64,000 nt of DNA from CAWDVH01 sp963805705 (GTDB lineage Bacteria; Actinomycetota; Actinomycetes; Streptosporangiales; Streptosporangiaceae): the NCBI GenBank assembly GCA_963805705.1, contig CAWDVH010000005.1, positions 806,001 to 870,000 of the forward strand, read 5' to 3'. Shown here piece by piece: positions 52,182-59,576 of this stretch. Each line of letters opens with the position of its first letter. The stretch's first letter is position 1. Made by a program: the position numbers and the translations under genes. The notes under the pieces are model-generated. The model was not told the origin of the DNA, searched no databases, and saw nothing but the letters and a program-made list of their open reading frames with translations.

Positions 52182-53792
52182 ATGGCCGATGAGCAGGCCA
52201 GCTCCGCGGCGGCCAGCCAGATGATCGGGGCCCAGGCCCTGATCGCCAGCCTGGCCGGCGCCGGGGTTGATGTGTGCTTCATGAATCCCGGCACGTCAGA
52301 GATGCATTTCGTGCACTCGCTGGACACGGCGCCGGGCATGCGGGGGGTGCTGGGCCTGTTCGAGGGGGTGGCAACGGGCGCCGCGGACGGCTATGCGCGG
52401 GTCTCGGGGCGCCCGGCCGCGGTCCTGCTGCACCTGGGCCCTGGCCTGGGCAACGGCCTGGCCAACCTGCACAACGCCCGCCGTGCGCACAGCCCGGTGG
52501 TATGCATCGTCGGGGGACACGCGACCGGGCATGTCCGCTACGACGCGCCGCTGGAATCCGACATCGAGGCGCTGGCGCGGACGGTGTCCGGCTGGGTGCA
52601 CACATCAGGCACGACCCGCGACGTCGCGCGCGATGCGATGCGCGCCGTGCAGGCGAGCGGCCGCGACGGCGGCCAGGTCGCCACGCTGGTCCTGCCGGCC
52701 GACGTGTCGTGGAGCCAGGGCGGAGTGCTCGCTGATCCCCGGGCCGCGGTCCGGCTGGAACCGCCGGCCGAGCATGCCGTCGGCTCGGTGGCCGATATCG
52801 TCCGGGGCACCTCCCGGTCGATGCTCCTGCTCGGCGGGCGGGCGCTGAGCGAGCGGGGCCTGCGGGCGGCCAGCCGGGTCGCGGCGGCGACCGGTGCGCA
52901 GCTGCTGGCCGAGACTTTCCCCGCGCGGATGGAGTGCGGCACCGGGCTGCCGACCGTCAGCCGCCTGGCGTACATGGCCGAGCAGGCGGACGCGCAGCTG
53001 GCCGGCCTGGAGCACCTGATCCTGGCCGGGGCCCGCTCGCCGGTGTCGTTCTTCGCCTACCCTGGCCGCAGCAGCGACCTGGTGCCTGACGGCTGCGCGG
53101 TGACGCAGCTGGCCGACACGGCGCAGGACGTTGAGGACGCGCTCGAGCAGCTGGCCGGGCGGGTCGCTCCGGATACCGAGCCGGTCCTGGCGCCAGCCGG
53201 CACCGAGCCGGCCGCGCTGGCCGAGCTCGCCGGGCCGGGGCCGCTGACGGTGCGGAACCTGGCCGCGGCCATCGCCGTGACGCTGCCGGAGCAGGCCATC
53301 GTCGTCGATGAGGCCAACACCTCCGGCATCGGCCTGCCCGCCGCGCTGGCGCAAGCACCCCGGCACAGCCTGCTGACGCTGACCGGCGGCGCGATCGGGC
53401 AAGGCCTGCCCGTGGCCACCGGCGCGGCCGTCGCCGCGCCCGGCCGCCGCGTGGTGTGCCTGGAGGCCGACGGCAGCGCGCTCTACACCATCCAGGCGCT
53501 GTGGACACAGGCCCGCGAACGGCTTGACGTCACCACTGTCGTCCTCAATAACAGCAGCTATGCCGTGCTGCGGATCGAGCTGGCCAGGGTGGGCGCCGGC
53601 CCGGCCGGGGAGCGTGCGGCCCGCATGCTGTCCCTGGCGGACCCGGTGCCGGACTTCACCAGCATCAGCCGCGGCCTGGGCGTGCCCGCTACCCGCGTCA
53701 CCACCGCCGGCGAGCTCCAGGAGGCGCTGCGCCGCGCCCACGCCACACCCGGCCCGCACCTGATCGAGGCCATCGTCCCCCCGATCGCCTGA
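52182..53792 (+). CDS. Thiamine-diphosphate enzyme, acetolactate-synthase/benzoylformate-decarboxylase-like
   Basis: A 536-aa protein of the pyruvate-oxidase-like ThDP superfamily. The N-terminal PYR domain has the catalytic Glu in LFEGVATGAADGYAR, and the C-terminal PP domain has the ThDP/Mg2+ motif EADGSALYTIQALWTQARERLDVTTVVLNNSSY. The mid-domain is short compared with true acetolactate synthases, and no regulatory subunit gene adjoins it. A decarboxylase or carboligase role on a 2-oxo acid is likely; the substrate is open. GAGGAGG lies upstream of the ATG. Confidence 0.87.
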   Translation: MADEQASSAAASQMIGAQALIASLAGAGVDVCFMNPGTSEMHFVHSLDTAPGMRGVLGLFEGVATGAADGYARVSGRPAAVLLHLGPGLGNGLANLHNARRAHSPVVCIVGGHATGHVRYDAPLESDIEALARTVSGWVHTSGTTRDVARDAMRAVQASGRDGGQVATLVLPADVSWSQGGVLADPRAAVRLEPPAEHAVGSVADIVRGTSRSMLLLGGRALSERGLRAASRVAAATGAQLLAETFPARMECGTGLPTVSRLAYMAEQADAQLAGLEHLILAGARSPVSFFAYPGRSSDLVPDGCAVTQLADTAQDVEDALEQLAGRVAPDTEPVLAPAGTEPAALAELAGPGPLTVRNLAAAIAVTLPEQAIVVDEANTSGIGLPAALAQAPRHSLLTLTGGAIGQGLPVATGAAVAAPGRRVVCLEADGSALYTIQALWTQARERLDVTTVVLNNSSYAVLRIELARVGAGPAGERAARMLSLADPVPDFTSISRGLGVPATRVTTAGELQEALRRAHATPGPHLIEAIVPPIA

Positions 53793-53886
53793 TCAATCTC
53801 GCGTCCGGCTCACGTTCAGTTCCGCACCGGGTAACCGGCCGGCTGAGGCCGCTCCTGCCCCGGGTGAGGCCCGTCCTGCCTTCGTA

Positions 53887-53922
53887 TTGACTCAGAGTAT
53901 ACACTCAGTATATTGTCGTGGT
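53887..53922 (+). promoter_or_regulatory. Leaderless promoter and likely PadR operator
   Basis: TTGACT (53887-53892) and TATTGT (53911-53916), 18 bases apart, place transcription initiation at or next to the GTG at 53923, so the mRNA is probably leaderless. Between and over the boxes lie two direct copies, CTCAGAGTATA and CTCAGTATA, which would be covered by the encoded PadR protein in autoregulation. Confidence 0.6.
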
Positions 53923-54450
53923 GTGAGCGTACCCCTGACCCTCCTGGGCCTGCTCGAACGAGAGCCGAGCCACGGATATGACCTCAAGCGCGACTACGAC
54001 GCATTCTTCGGCCGCGGCAAGCCGCTCCCGTTCGGCCAGGTCTACTCCACCCTCGGCCGGCTGGCCCGCGACGGCAAGGTAGAGCCGGGAGAGTCCGAGC
54101 CTGGCTCAGGACCCGACCGTAAGCGCTACGCCATCACCGACGCTGGCCGGATGGAGGTCGAGGCGTGGCTCACCGAGCCGGTCGAGCCCGAGCCGCATTT
54201 GCAGACGGTGCTGTTTGCCAAGGTCGTGCTGGCGCTGATGCTGGGACGGCCCGCCGAGCAGTACCTCGATACGCAGCGCGCGGCGCACCTGCAGCGGATG
54301 CGGGAGCTGACCGACATTAAGCGGAAGGGCAGCCTGGTTGACATGCTGCTCGCCGATCATGGCCTGTTTCACCTGGAAGCCGATCTTCGATGGATCGACA
54401 TGACCTCGGCCAGGCTCAACGCCCTGGCGGAAATGGTGCGTGTCCCATGA
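53923..54450 (+). CDS. PadR-family transcriptional regulator
   Basis: A 175-aa regulator. The N-terminal winged helix reads LTLLGLLEREPSHGYDLKRDYDAFFGRGKPLPFGQVYSTLGRLARDGKV, a clear PadR signature, with the wing around GPDRKRYAITDAGR. The C-terminal helices (HLQRMRELTDIKRKGSLVDMLLADHGLFHLEADLRWIDMT) dimerise as in AphA/PadR-s2 types. The GTG at 53923 is at the predicted transcription start. Its stop overlaps the ATG of the ABC ATPase (ATGA), tying it to the exporter it probably represses. Confidence 0.92.
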   Translation: MSVPLTLLGLLEREPSHGYDLKRDYDAFFGRGKPLPFGQVYSTLGRLARDGKVEPGESEPGSGPDRKRYAITDAGRMEVEAWLTEPVEPEPHLQTVLFAKVVLALMLGRPAEQYLDTQRAAHLQRMRELTDIKRKGSLVDMLLADHGLFHLEADLRWIDMTSARLNALAEMVRVP

Positions 54451-55187
54451 CTGTTCCGAGCCTGCCCGCAGTACCGGGCCCCCGCGGCTGCCTTATCGAG
54501 GCCAGGGAGGTATATAAGTCGTTCGGCCAGACGCCGGCGCTGCAGGGCGCCTGCTTGTCGATGGCCAGCGGCGAGATCCTGGCCATCATGGGCCCGAGCG
54601 GCTCCGGTAAGTCGACCATGCTGCACTGCCTGGCCGGCATCTTCACGCCGGATCGCGGTGAAGTATGGTTCGACGGCCGGCGGCTGGACGAGCTCAGCGA
54701 CGCCAGGCGCACGGAGCTGCGGCGCACGGCCTTCGGCTTTGTCTTCCAGTTCGGCCAGCTGGTGCCCGAGCTGAGCAGCGCCGACAACGTCGCCCTGCCG
54801 CTGCTGCTCAACCGGGTCAGCCGCAAGGCGGCGTACCAGAAAGCGGCCTCCTGGCTGGAGCGGCTCGGCCTGGAGGGCCTGGGGGCCAGGCGCACCGGGG
54901 AACTGTCCGGCGGCCAGGCCCAGAGAGTGGCCCTGGCCAGGGCCCTGGTGGCGCAGCCCAAGGTCCTGTTTGCCGACGAGCCGACCGGCTCGCTCGACTC
55001 GCTGGCCGGTGAGAAAGTCATGGACCTGCTGGTGGACAGCGCTCGCGAGGAGGGCACGACCGTGGTCCTGGTCACCCATGACGCGCGCGTCGCCGCCTAT
55101 GCCGATCGCGAGGTCATGGTGCGCGACGGCAAGGTAAGCGCCCTGACTGACGTAACCGCCCTGACGGAAGCAGAGGCGGTCCGCTAA
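54447..55187 (+). CDS. MacB/LolD-type ABC ATPase
   Basis: A 246-aa ATPase. Walker A is GPSGSGKSTMLH, the Q-loop is VFQFGQLVPELSSADNVALPLLL, the signature is ELSGGQAQRVALARAL, Walker B is VLFADEPTGSLDS, and VLVTHDARVAAYAD is the H-loop region. This is the MacB/FtsE family, which powers mechanotransmission permeases rather than classical transport. The ATG at 54447 overlaps the PadR stop; the stop overlaps the permease start (TAATG). Confidence 0.93.
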   Translation: MTVPSLPAVPGPRGCLIEAREVYKSFGQTPALQGACLSMASGEILAIMGPSGSGKSTMLHCLAGIFTPDRGEVWFDGRRLDELSDARRTELRRTAFGFVFQFGQLVPELSSADNVALPLLLNRVSRKAAYQKAASWLERLGLEGLGARRTGELSGGQAQRVALARALVAQPKVLFADEPTGSLDSLAGEKVMDLLVDSAREEGTTVVLVTHDARVAAYADREVMVRDGKVSALTDVTALTEAEAVR

Positions 55188-57499
55188 TGTACCGGCTCGG
55201 ATTGCGGCTGTCATTGCGGAGTGGCCGGGAAGCACTCATCCGCCTGATTCTCACATCGGTGGCGGTAGCGGTCGGTGTCGCGATCATGCTGGCCGTGCTG
55301 GCCGACTTCCACGCTTTCCAGGTCACCAACAGCAGGCCGTCGTGGGAGTCCACTCAGGGAGGCCTGGTCAGCCAGCAGGCCGGATCTGCCTCACGTGCGG
55401 AGCTCTGGAACTACAGCAACGATATCTACCAGGGCCAGACCATCGAGCGGCTGGACGTAGCGGCCCTGGGACCGCACGCGCCGGTCCCGCCGGGTATTTC
55501 CAGGCTCCCCGGTAACGGCCAGTACTATGCCTCGCCCGCGCTGGCCGCTCTCATACGCAGCGTGCCCAGAGATGAACTAGGCGATCGCTTTCCCGGCTCG
55601 CAGGTCGGTACCATCGGCCAGAAGGCGCTGACCGGCCCGGATGAGCTGGTCATATTCGTCGGCTCGTCATCTGCGAAGCTGGCTGCGCTGCCGGGTACCG
55701 TCCAGGTCAACAAGATCGCGAGCGCCGCCGGGAAGCAGATCTGGTCGAGCTATTTCCGGGATGCATTTGCCGTCGGCGCCATTGCCTTCTTGTTCCCGAT
55801 CCTCATTCTCATCGGCACGGCCACGCGGCTCGCCGCCGCCCGCCGCGAGGAACGCTACGCCGCACTCAGGCTGGTCGGGGCCACGTCACGTCAGATAAGC
55901 GTCATTTCCTCGGTAGACGCCATCGTCAGTGCCTTGCTCGGCACACTCCTGGGCATAGGCATATTCACTCTGCTGCAGCCCGCGCTGGCGGGTACGGCGA
56001 TCACCAGCGCCCGGTATTTTGCTAACGAGGTCACTCCCACCTTCTGGGGCTATGTGGCCGTGCTGGTGGCCGTGCCTGCGGCCTCAGCCATCGTCTCGTC
56101 CCTGTCACTGCGCCGGGTGCGGATCTCGCCGCTCGGTGTCAGCCGCCGGGTGACCCCGCCCGCCCCGACGGCGTGGCGGATGATACCGCTGCTGGCCGGC
56201 ATAGTCCTGTTCGTCGTGGGCCTGCAGCGCACGACCGCCAAATCCATCGGCGGGCCTGCTTTCCCTGGCCTGATCATCATCCTGATCGGCCTGGTCGTCG
56301 GCGGTCCCTGGATCACCGCGCAGGCGGCGCGCCTGCTCGGCATTGTCACTAAAAGCGGATCTTCGCTGCTGGCGTCGCGGCGGCTGGCCGATAACCCGAA
56401 GGCCGCCTTCAGGTCGGTCACCGGACTTGTGCTCGCCGTTTTCCTGGGCACAATCGTGGCCGGGCTCTTGCCCGCCGTAAATGCGACGACAGCGACCCCG
56501 AGCGCCAACGCGCTGAGCAACGTGCTGCTGGACGGGTTTACCGCTGCCCCGGTCTGCGGTAACAACGTTAACTGCACTGGCGGCGGCGGCGGCCCGGGCG
56601 TCCTGGGCGGGCCGTCAAGCCAGCCTGTGAAAGCGCAGAGAATAGCACTGGAAGGGCTCCCCCCGCTGGCCGGCGCCAGGCTGGTGAGCCAGCTGCAGGC
56701 GTATCATGGCGTTACCGTGATCCCAGTCTATTCTATGCCGCAAGACGCAAATCCCGGTAATTTCGGCGGCAACAATGCCATCGTCAGCTGCGAGAGCCTC
56801 CGGGAACTGGCGGTGCTCGGTCAATGCGCTCCCGGTGACAAGGCCATTGAAGCTAATACCACCAGCATGATCTACAGTGATAACCCGATTTTTAGCACCC
56901 AGCCCATCGCCGGCCGGGCCAGCCCGGCTGCTTCTGGCAATTTCTCCAGCCTGTACCTGCAGGCGGTGCTGGTTAGGGTGAACAGTCCGGCGACGCTGGA
57001 AAGAGTCCGCACGTTCCTGGTCACCCATCCGACGCAGTCGGCCTCGGGAACCGCGCCGAGAACATTCGGCGAGGCCGTCCAGGCGAGAGTAAATGTGGGC
57101 GCCACCGTACAGCGCCTGGTGTACATGGCGGTCGCCCTGACGCTGCTGGTCGCGGGCTGCAGCCTCGCGGTCGCGGTCGGCGGGAGCCTGGTGGAGCGCA
57201 AGCGGCCATTTACGCTGCTGCGCGTGAGCGGGACGGCCACCTCCACTCTGTACAAGGTGGTGTTCCTGGAAGCGGTTTTCCCCCTGGTCGCCGCCACGCT
57301 GGTCGCCGCCGCCACGGCGTACGGCATAGCAGTGCTGACGGTCAGCAAGATGGCACCGGCAGGCACGCCCGCGCCCGTCCTTGGGCACGTCTATTACCTC
57401 ACCATGGGAGCGGGCCTGGCCATCTCACTGCTAGTGATCCTCGTTACGCTGCCCCTTCTCGGCCGCATCACCGGGCCAGGGAACGTGCGTTTCGAGTAG
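55187..57499 (+). CDS. FtsX-domain ABC permease
   Basis: A 770-aa membrane protein with FtsX-type architecture. One N-terminal TM (LIRLILTSVAVAVGVAIMLAVLADFHAF) is followed by an external domain, three TM segments around residues 190-330 (AVGAIAFLFPILILIGTATRLAAARREERYAALRLVGATSRQISVI), a central TM set, a second external domain with Cys-containing CGNNVNCTGGGGG, and three final TM segments. The RLVGATSRQ and LLRVSGTATS elements are FtsX-like coupling helices. It likely works in antibiotic or envelope-stress resistance or lipoprotein handling. It overlaps the next gene convergently by 32 bp. Confidence 0.9.
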   Translation: MYRLGLRLSLRSGREALIRLILTSVAVAVGVAIMLAVLADFHAFQVTNSRPSWESTQGGLVSQQAGSASRAELWNYSNDIYQGQTIERLDVAALGPHAPVPPGISRLPGNGQYYASPALAALIRSVPRDELGDRFPGSQVGTIGQKALTGPDELVIFVGSSSAKLAALPGTVQVNKIASAAGKQIWSSYFRDAFAVGAIAFLFPILILIGTATRLAAARREERYAALRLVGATSRQISVISSVDAIVSALLGTLLGIGIFTLLQPALAGTAITSARYFANEVTPTFWGYVAVLVAVPAASAIVSSLSLRRVRISPLGVSRRVTPPAPTAWRMIPLLAGIVLFVVGLQRTTAKSIGGPAFPGLIIILIGLVVGGPWITAQAARLLGIVTKSGSSLLASRRLADNPKAAFRSVTGLVLAVFLGTIVAGLLPAVNATTATPSANALSNVLLDGFTAAPVCGNNVNCTGGGGGPGVLGGPSSQPVKAQRIALEGLPPLAGARLVSQLQAYHGVTVIPVYSMPQDANPGNFGGNNAIVSCESLRELAVLGQCAPGDKAIEANTTSMIYSDNPIFSTQPIAGRASPAASGNFSSLYLQAVLVRVNSPATLERVRTFLVTHPTQSASGTAPRTFGEAVQARVNVGATVQRLVYMAVALTLLVAGCSLAVAVGGSLVERKRPFTLLRVSGTATSTLYKVVFLEAVFPLVAATLVAAATAYGIAVLTVSKMAPAGTPAPVLGHVYYLTMGAGLAISLLVILVTLPLLGRITGPGNVRFE

Positions 57500-58553
57500 T
57501 ACAGCGGACCGTCACGGGCTGGGCGGCGAGCATCTCAGCTGAGCTCGGGCCGATGTCGGCGCGGAAGTATCCGCGGACGCACTCGACGGGATCGAACGCC
57601 GGTTCGCTGAGGTCCACCGTTTCGAATTGCTCCCTGGTGGCTCGCAGGGTGATGAGTTGCTGCTGGCTCGGCGGCCCGGTGCCCTGGGCGGCGGCATGGA
57701 CGCGGCCGCTGAATACGACCATCCTGATCAGCGCGGCGGGGTCGGAGTCGAAAACCTCGCGCAGCGTGCGGAGCGCGATCTGCGCGATCACCGCCTGGTA
57801 GATCTGGCGGATCTCCGGGACAGGCCGGGCCGCCGGCTCGATGATCTGGCCGGCGCTGAGGTGACGGAAGCTCGTGTACTCGGGTACCACCTCGACGGGG
57901 GGCAGGCACCACTCGACGGCGAGCAGGGCCGACTCCGGCACGTATCGCGCGGTGCGCTCGAGCGGGAAGCCCTCGGGGTACGGCGAACTGCGCAGCACGA
58001 TCTGCGCGTACTCGCTGACCGCGTCACGGTCGCCGTCGGCGAGTCCGGCGGCGATCCTGTCGAGCCGGGCGTTGTGGGCCTGCGCCTCGCGTTCGGCTTC
58101 GGCGGCCATCCGCTCATATTCCCGGCGGGCGCCGGTGAGGTGCTGCTGCCGTGCGAACTCGCGCCGATGATGGTCTTCCTGCGCATGCGCGAGCCGGCGC
58201 CGGGCTTTCCGCAGCGCCGCATCGCGGCGCTGCCGGGCACCTAACATCCGGCCCAGGCGGCCGGGCGGCACGGGCGCGAAGTCGGCCCAGCCGGGCGGGT
58301 CCAGGGGGACGGCCAGCGGGCCGAGATCCGGGAGCGGAACGGCAGCGCGACGGCGAAGGCCGGCCAGATCGACCCGGGGATCGCGGCCGAGAGACGATCG
58401 CAGCAAGGTGCCGAGTTCCTCGATCCGCTGCTGCGCGGCCCTGGTCCTGCCGGCGGCATCCTTTTCCAGCGCAATCGCATCAGCCTGGGCCTGCTGGCGG
58501 TCGCGGGAGTCCCAGCCCCGCAAGGAGGCTGATGATTGCGGGGCACGTGTCAT
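57468..58553 (-). CDS. Protein resembling the N-terminal part of Mrr-like restriction-system proteins, nuclease domain absent
   Basis: A 361-aa protein. A charged coiled-coil section (RRDAALRKARRRLAHAQEDHHRREFARQQHLTGARREYERMAAEAEREAQAHNARLD) leads to a conserved block: YPEGFPLERTARYVPESALLAVEWCLPPVEVVPEYTSFRH, VPEIRQIYQAVIAQIALRTLREVFDSD, and DPVECVRGYFRADIGPSSAEMLAAQPV. From memory this is the region that precedes the Mrr-type nuclease domain in actinobacterial restriction-system proteins; here the ORF ends about 13 residues later. No PD-(D/E)xK motif is seen. It may be truncated or a stand-alone variant. Confidence is moderate because the family match was not searched. Confidence 0.55.
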   Translation of the reverse strand: MTRAPQSSASLRGWDSRDRQQAQADAIALEKDAAGRTRAAQQRIEELGTLLRSSLGRDPRVDLAGLRRRAAVPLPDLGPLAVPLDPPGWADFAPVPPGRLGRMLGARQRRDAALRKARRRLAHAQEDHHRREFARQQHLTGARREYERMAAEAEREAQAHNARLDRIAAGLADGDRDAVSEYAQIVLRSSPYPEGFPLERTARYVPESALLAVEWCLPPVEVVPEYTSFRHLSAGQIIEPAARPVPEIRQIYQAVIAQIALRTLREVFDSDPAALIRMVVFSGRVHAAAQGTGPPSQQQLITLRATREQFETVDLSEPAFDPVECVRGYFRADIGPSSAEMLAAQPVTVRCTTRNARSLAR

Positions 58554-58919
58554 GGCATTTCCGCCGATCGCTCGGTAGCCCCGTCACCGATCCGACGTTA
58601 ACGCACGGATTTGATGACGACAATAGGCACCTGGCCCCCCTGGGGGGTATTCGTCACCCGGTCCGCGAGATTACCAGGGACGATTTTCGGTCGTATTCAC
58701 TAAAAACATCCCCGTCGATCAGAGGTAGCTATTCACCAAGCGTCAGATGCCCACGGCCACGGCACCAACGCAGGGCCGACCGGCCACTGGCCATTGTCAA
58801 ACCGACAGCCCACGTGAATAGCTACGACCAGAGTCCTTCCCGACCAGGGCGCGCGCCAGCGGGTTCGCGCAGTCGGACGGCCTGGGCCACGGCGGCGGGC
58901 AGCAGGCGCCCTGGTCCGG
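58554..58919. other. 366-bp intergenic region with a 12-bp inverted repeat
   Basis: No convincing gene. The stretch is less GC-rich than its surroundings in places. GTAGCTATTCAC at 58725-58736 and its exact complement GTGAATAGCTAC at 58814-58825 form an inverted repeat 77 bases apart. On the minus strand, TTGTCG and GTTAAC boxes upstream of 58553 may be the promoter of the Mrr-like gene. Confidence 0.5.
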
Positions 58920-59576
58920 TCAGCGACCCAGACCAGCTTCCCTGGCGCGCACGATTGCCTCGGCCCGGTCGGCGACCTGAAGCTTGGCGAAGATGTTGGA
59001 GACGTGGTTGCGGACCGTCTTCGGGCTCAGTACCAGGATCCGGGCGATGTCGGGATTGCTGCGCCCGGCTGCGATCAGGTTGAGTACCTCGTGTTCCCTG
59101 ACGGTCAGCGAGGGGAAGGCCGATGTCGCCGCGGCCGGGCGGGGGGCGGCGAAGAATTCCATGATGCGGCGGGCCACGGACGGTCCGAAGATCGCCTCGC
59201 CGCGGGCGATGGCCGCCACGGCGCGGGCGATGTCGTCCTGGTCGGCGCCCTTGAGCAGGTAGCCGCGTGCGCCGGCGCGCATCGCGGCGAACACGGACTC
59301 ATCGTCGTCATACATGGTCAGTACCAGCACCGCGACGTGCGGGCTGGCGGCCACGATCCGCCGGGTCGCCTCGATGCCGTTGAGCGTGGGGATGGCGAGG
59401 TCCATCAGCACCACGTCGGGCTGGGTTCGTGCCGTGGCGGCGACGGCCTCGGCCCCGTTGTCCGCCTCGGCCACCACGGCCCAGCCGGGCTGCGCGCACA
59501 GCAGCGCGGTCAGCGCCCGCCGGTAGACCGGATGATCATCGACGACCACTATCCGGGTCGCCGCCTCGTCGGTCAT
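58920..59576 (-). CDS. NarL/LuxR-type response regulator
   Basis: A 218-aa response regulator. The receiver domain has VVVDDHPVYRRALTALL with the acidic pair, the phosphoacceptor Asp in VVLMDLAIPTLNG, and the Lys in ARGYLLKGADQDDI. The C-terminal LuxR helix-turn-helix is LTVREHEVLNLIAAGRSNPDIARILVLSPKTVRNHVSNIFAKLQVADR. It is the likely partner of the overlapping histidine kinase gene (ATGA overlap). The regulon is unknown. Confidence 0.94.
   Translation of the reverse strand: MTDEAATRIVVVDDHPVYRRALTALLCAQPGWAVVAEADNGAEAVAATARTQPDVVLMDLAIPTLNGIEATRRIVAASPHVAVLVLTMYDDDESVFAAMRAGARGYLLKGADQDDIARAVAAIARGEAIFGPSVARRIMEFFAAPRPAAATSAFPSLTVREHEVLNLIAAGRSNPDIARILVLSPKTVRNHVSNIFAKLQVADRAEAIVRAREAGLGR

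Noticed and set aside
52182..53792. True acetolactate synthase for branched-chain amino acids
   Set aside because: No small subunit adjoins and the middle domain is short; a broader 2-oxo-acid decarboxylase/carboligase label is safer.
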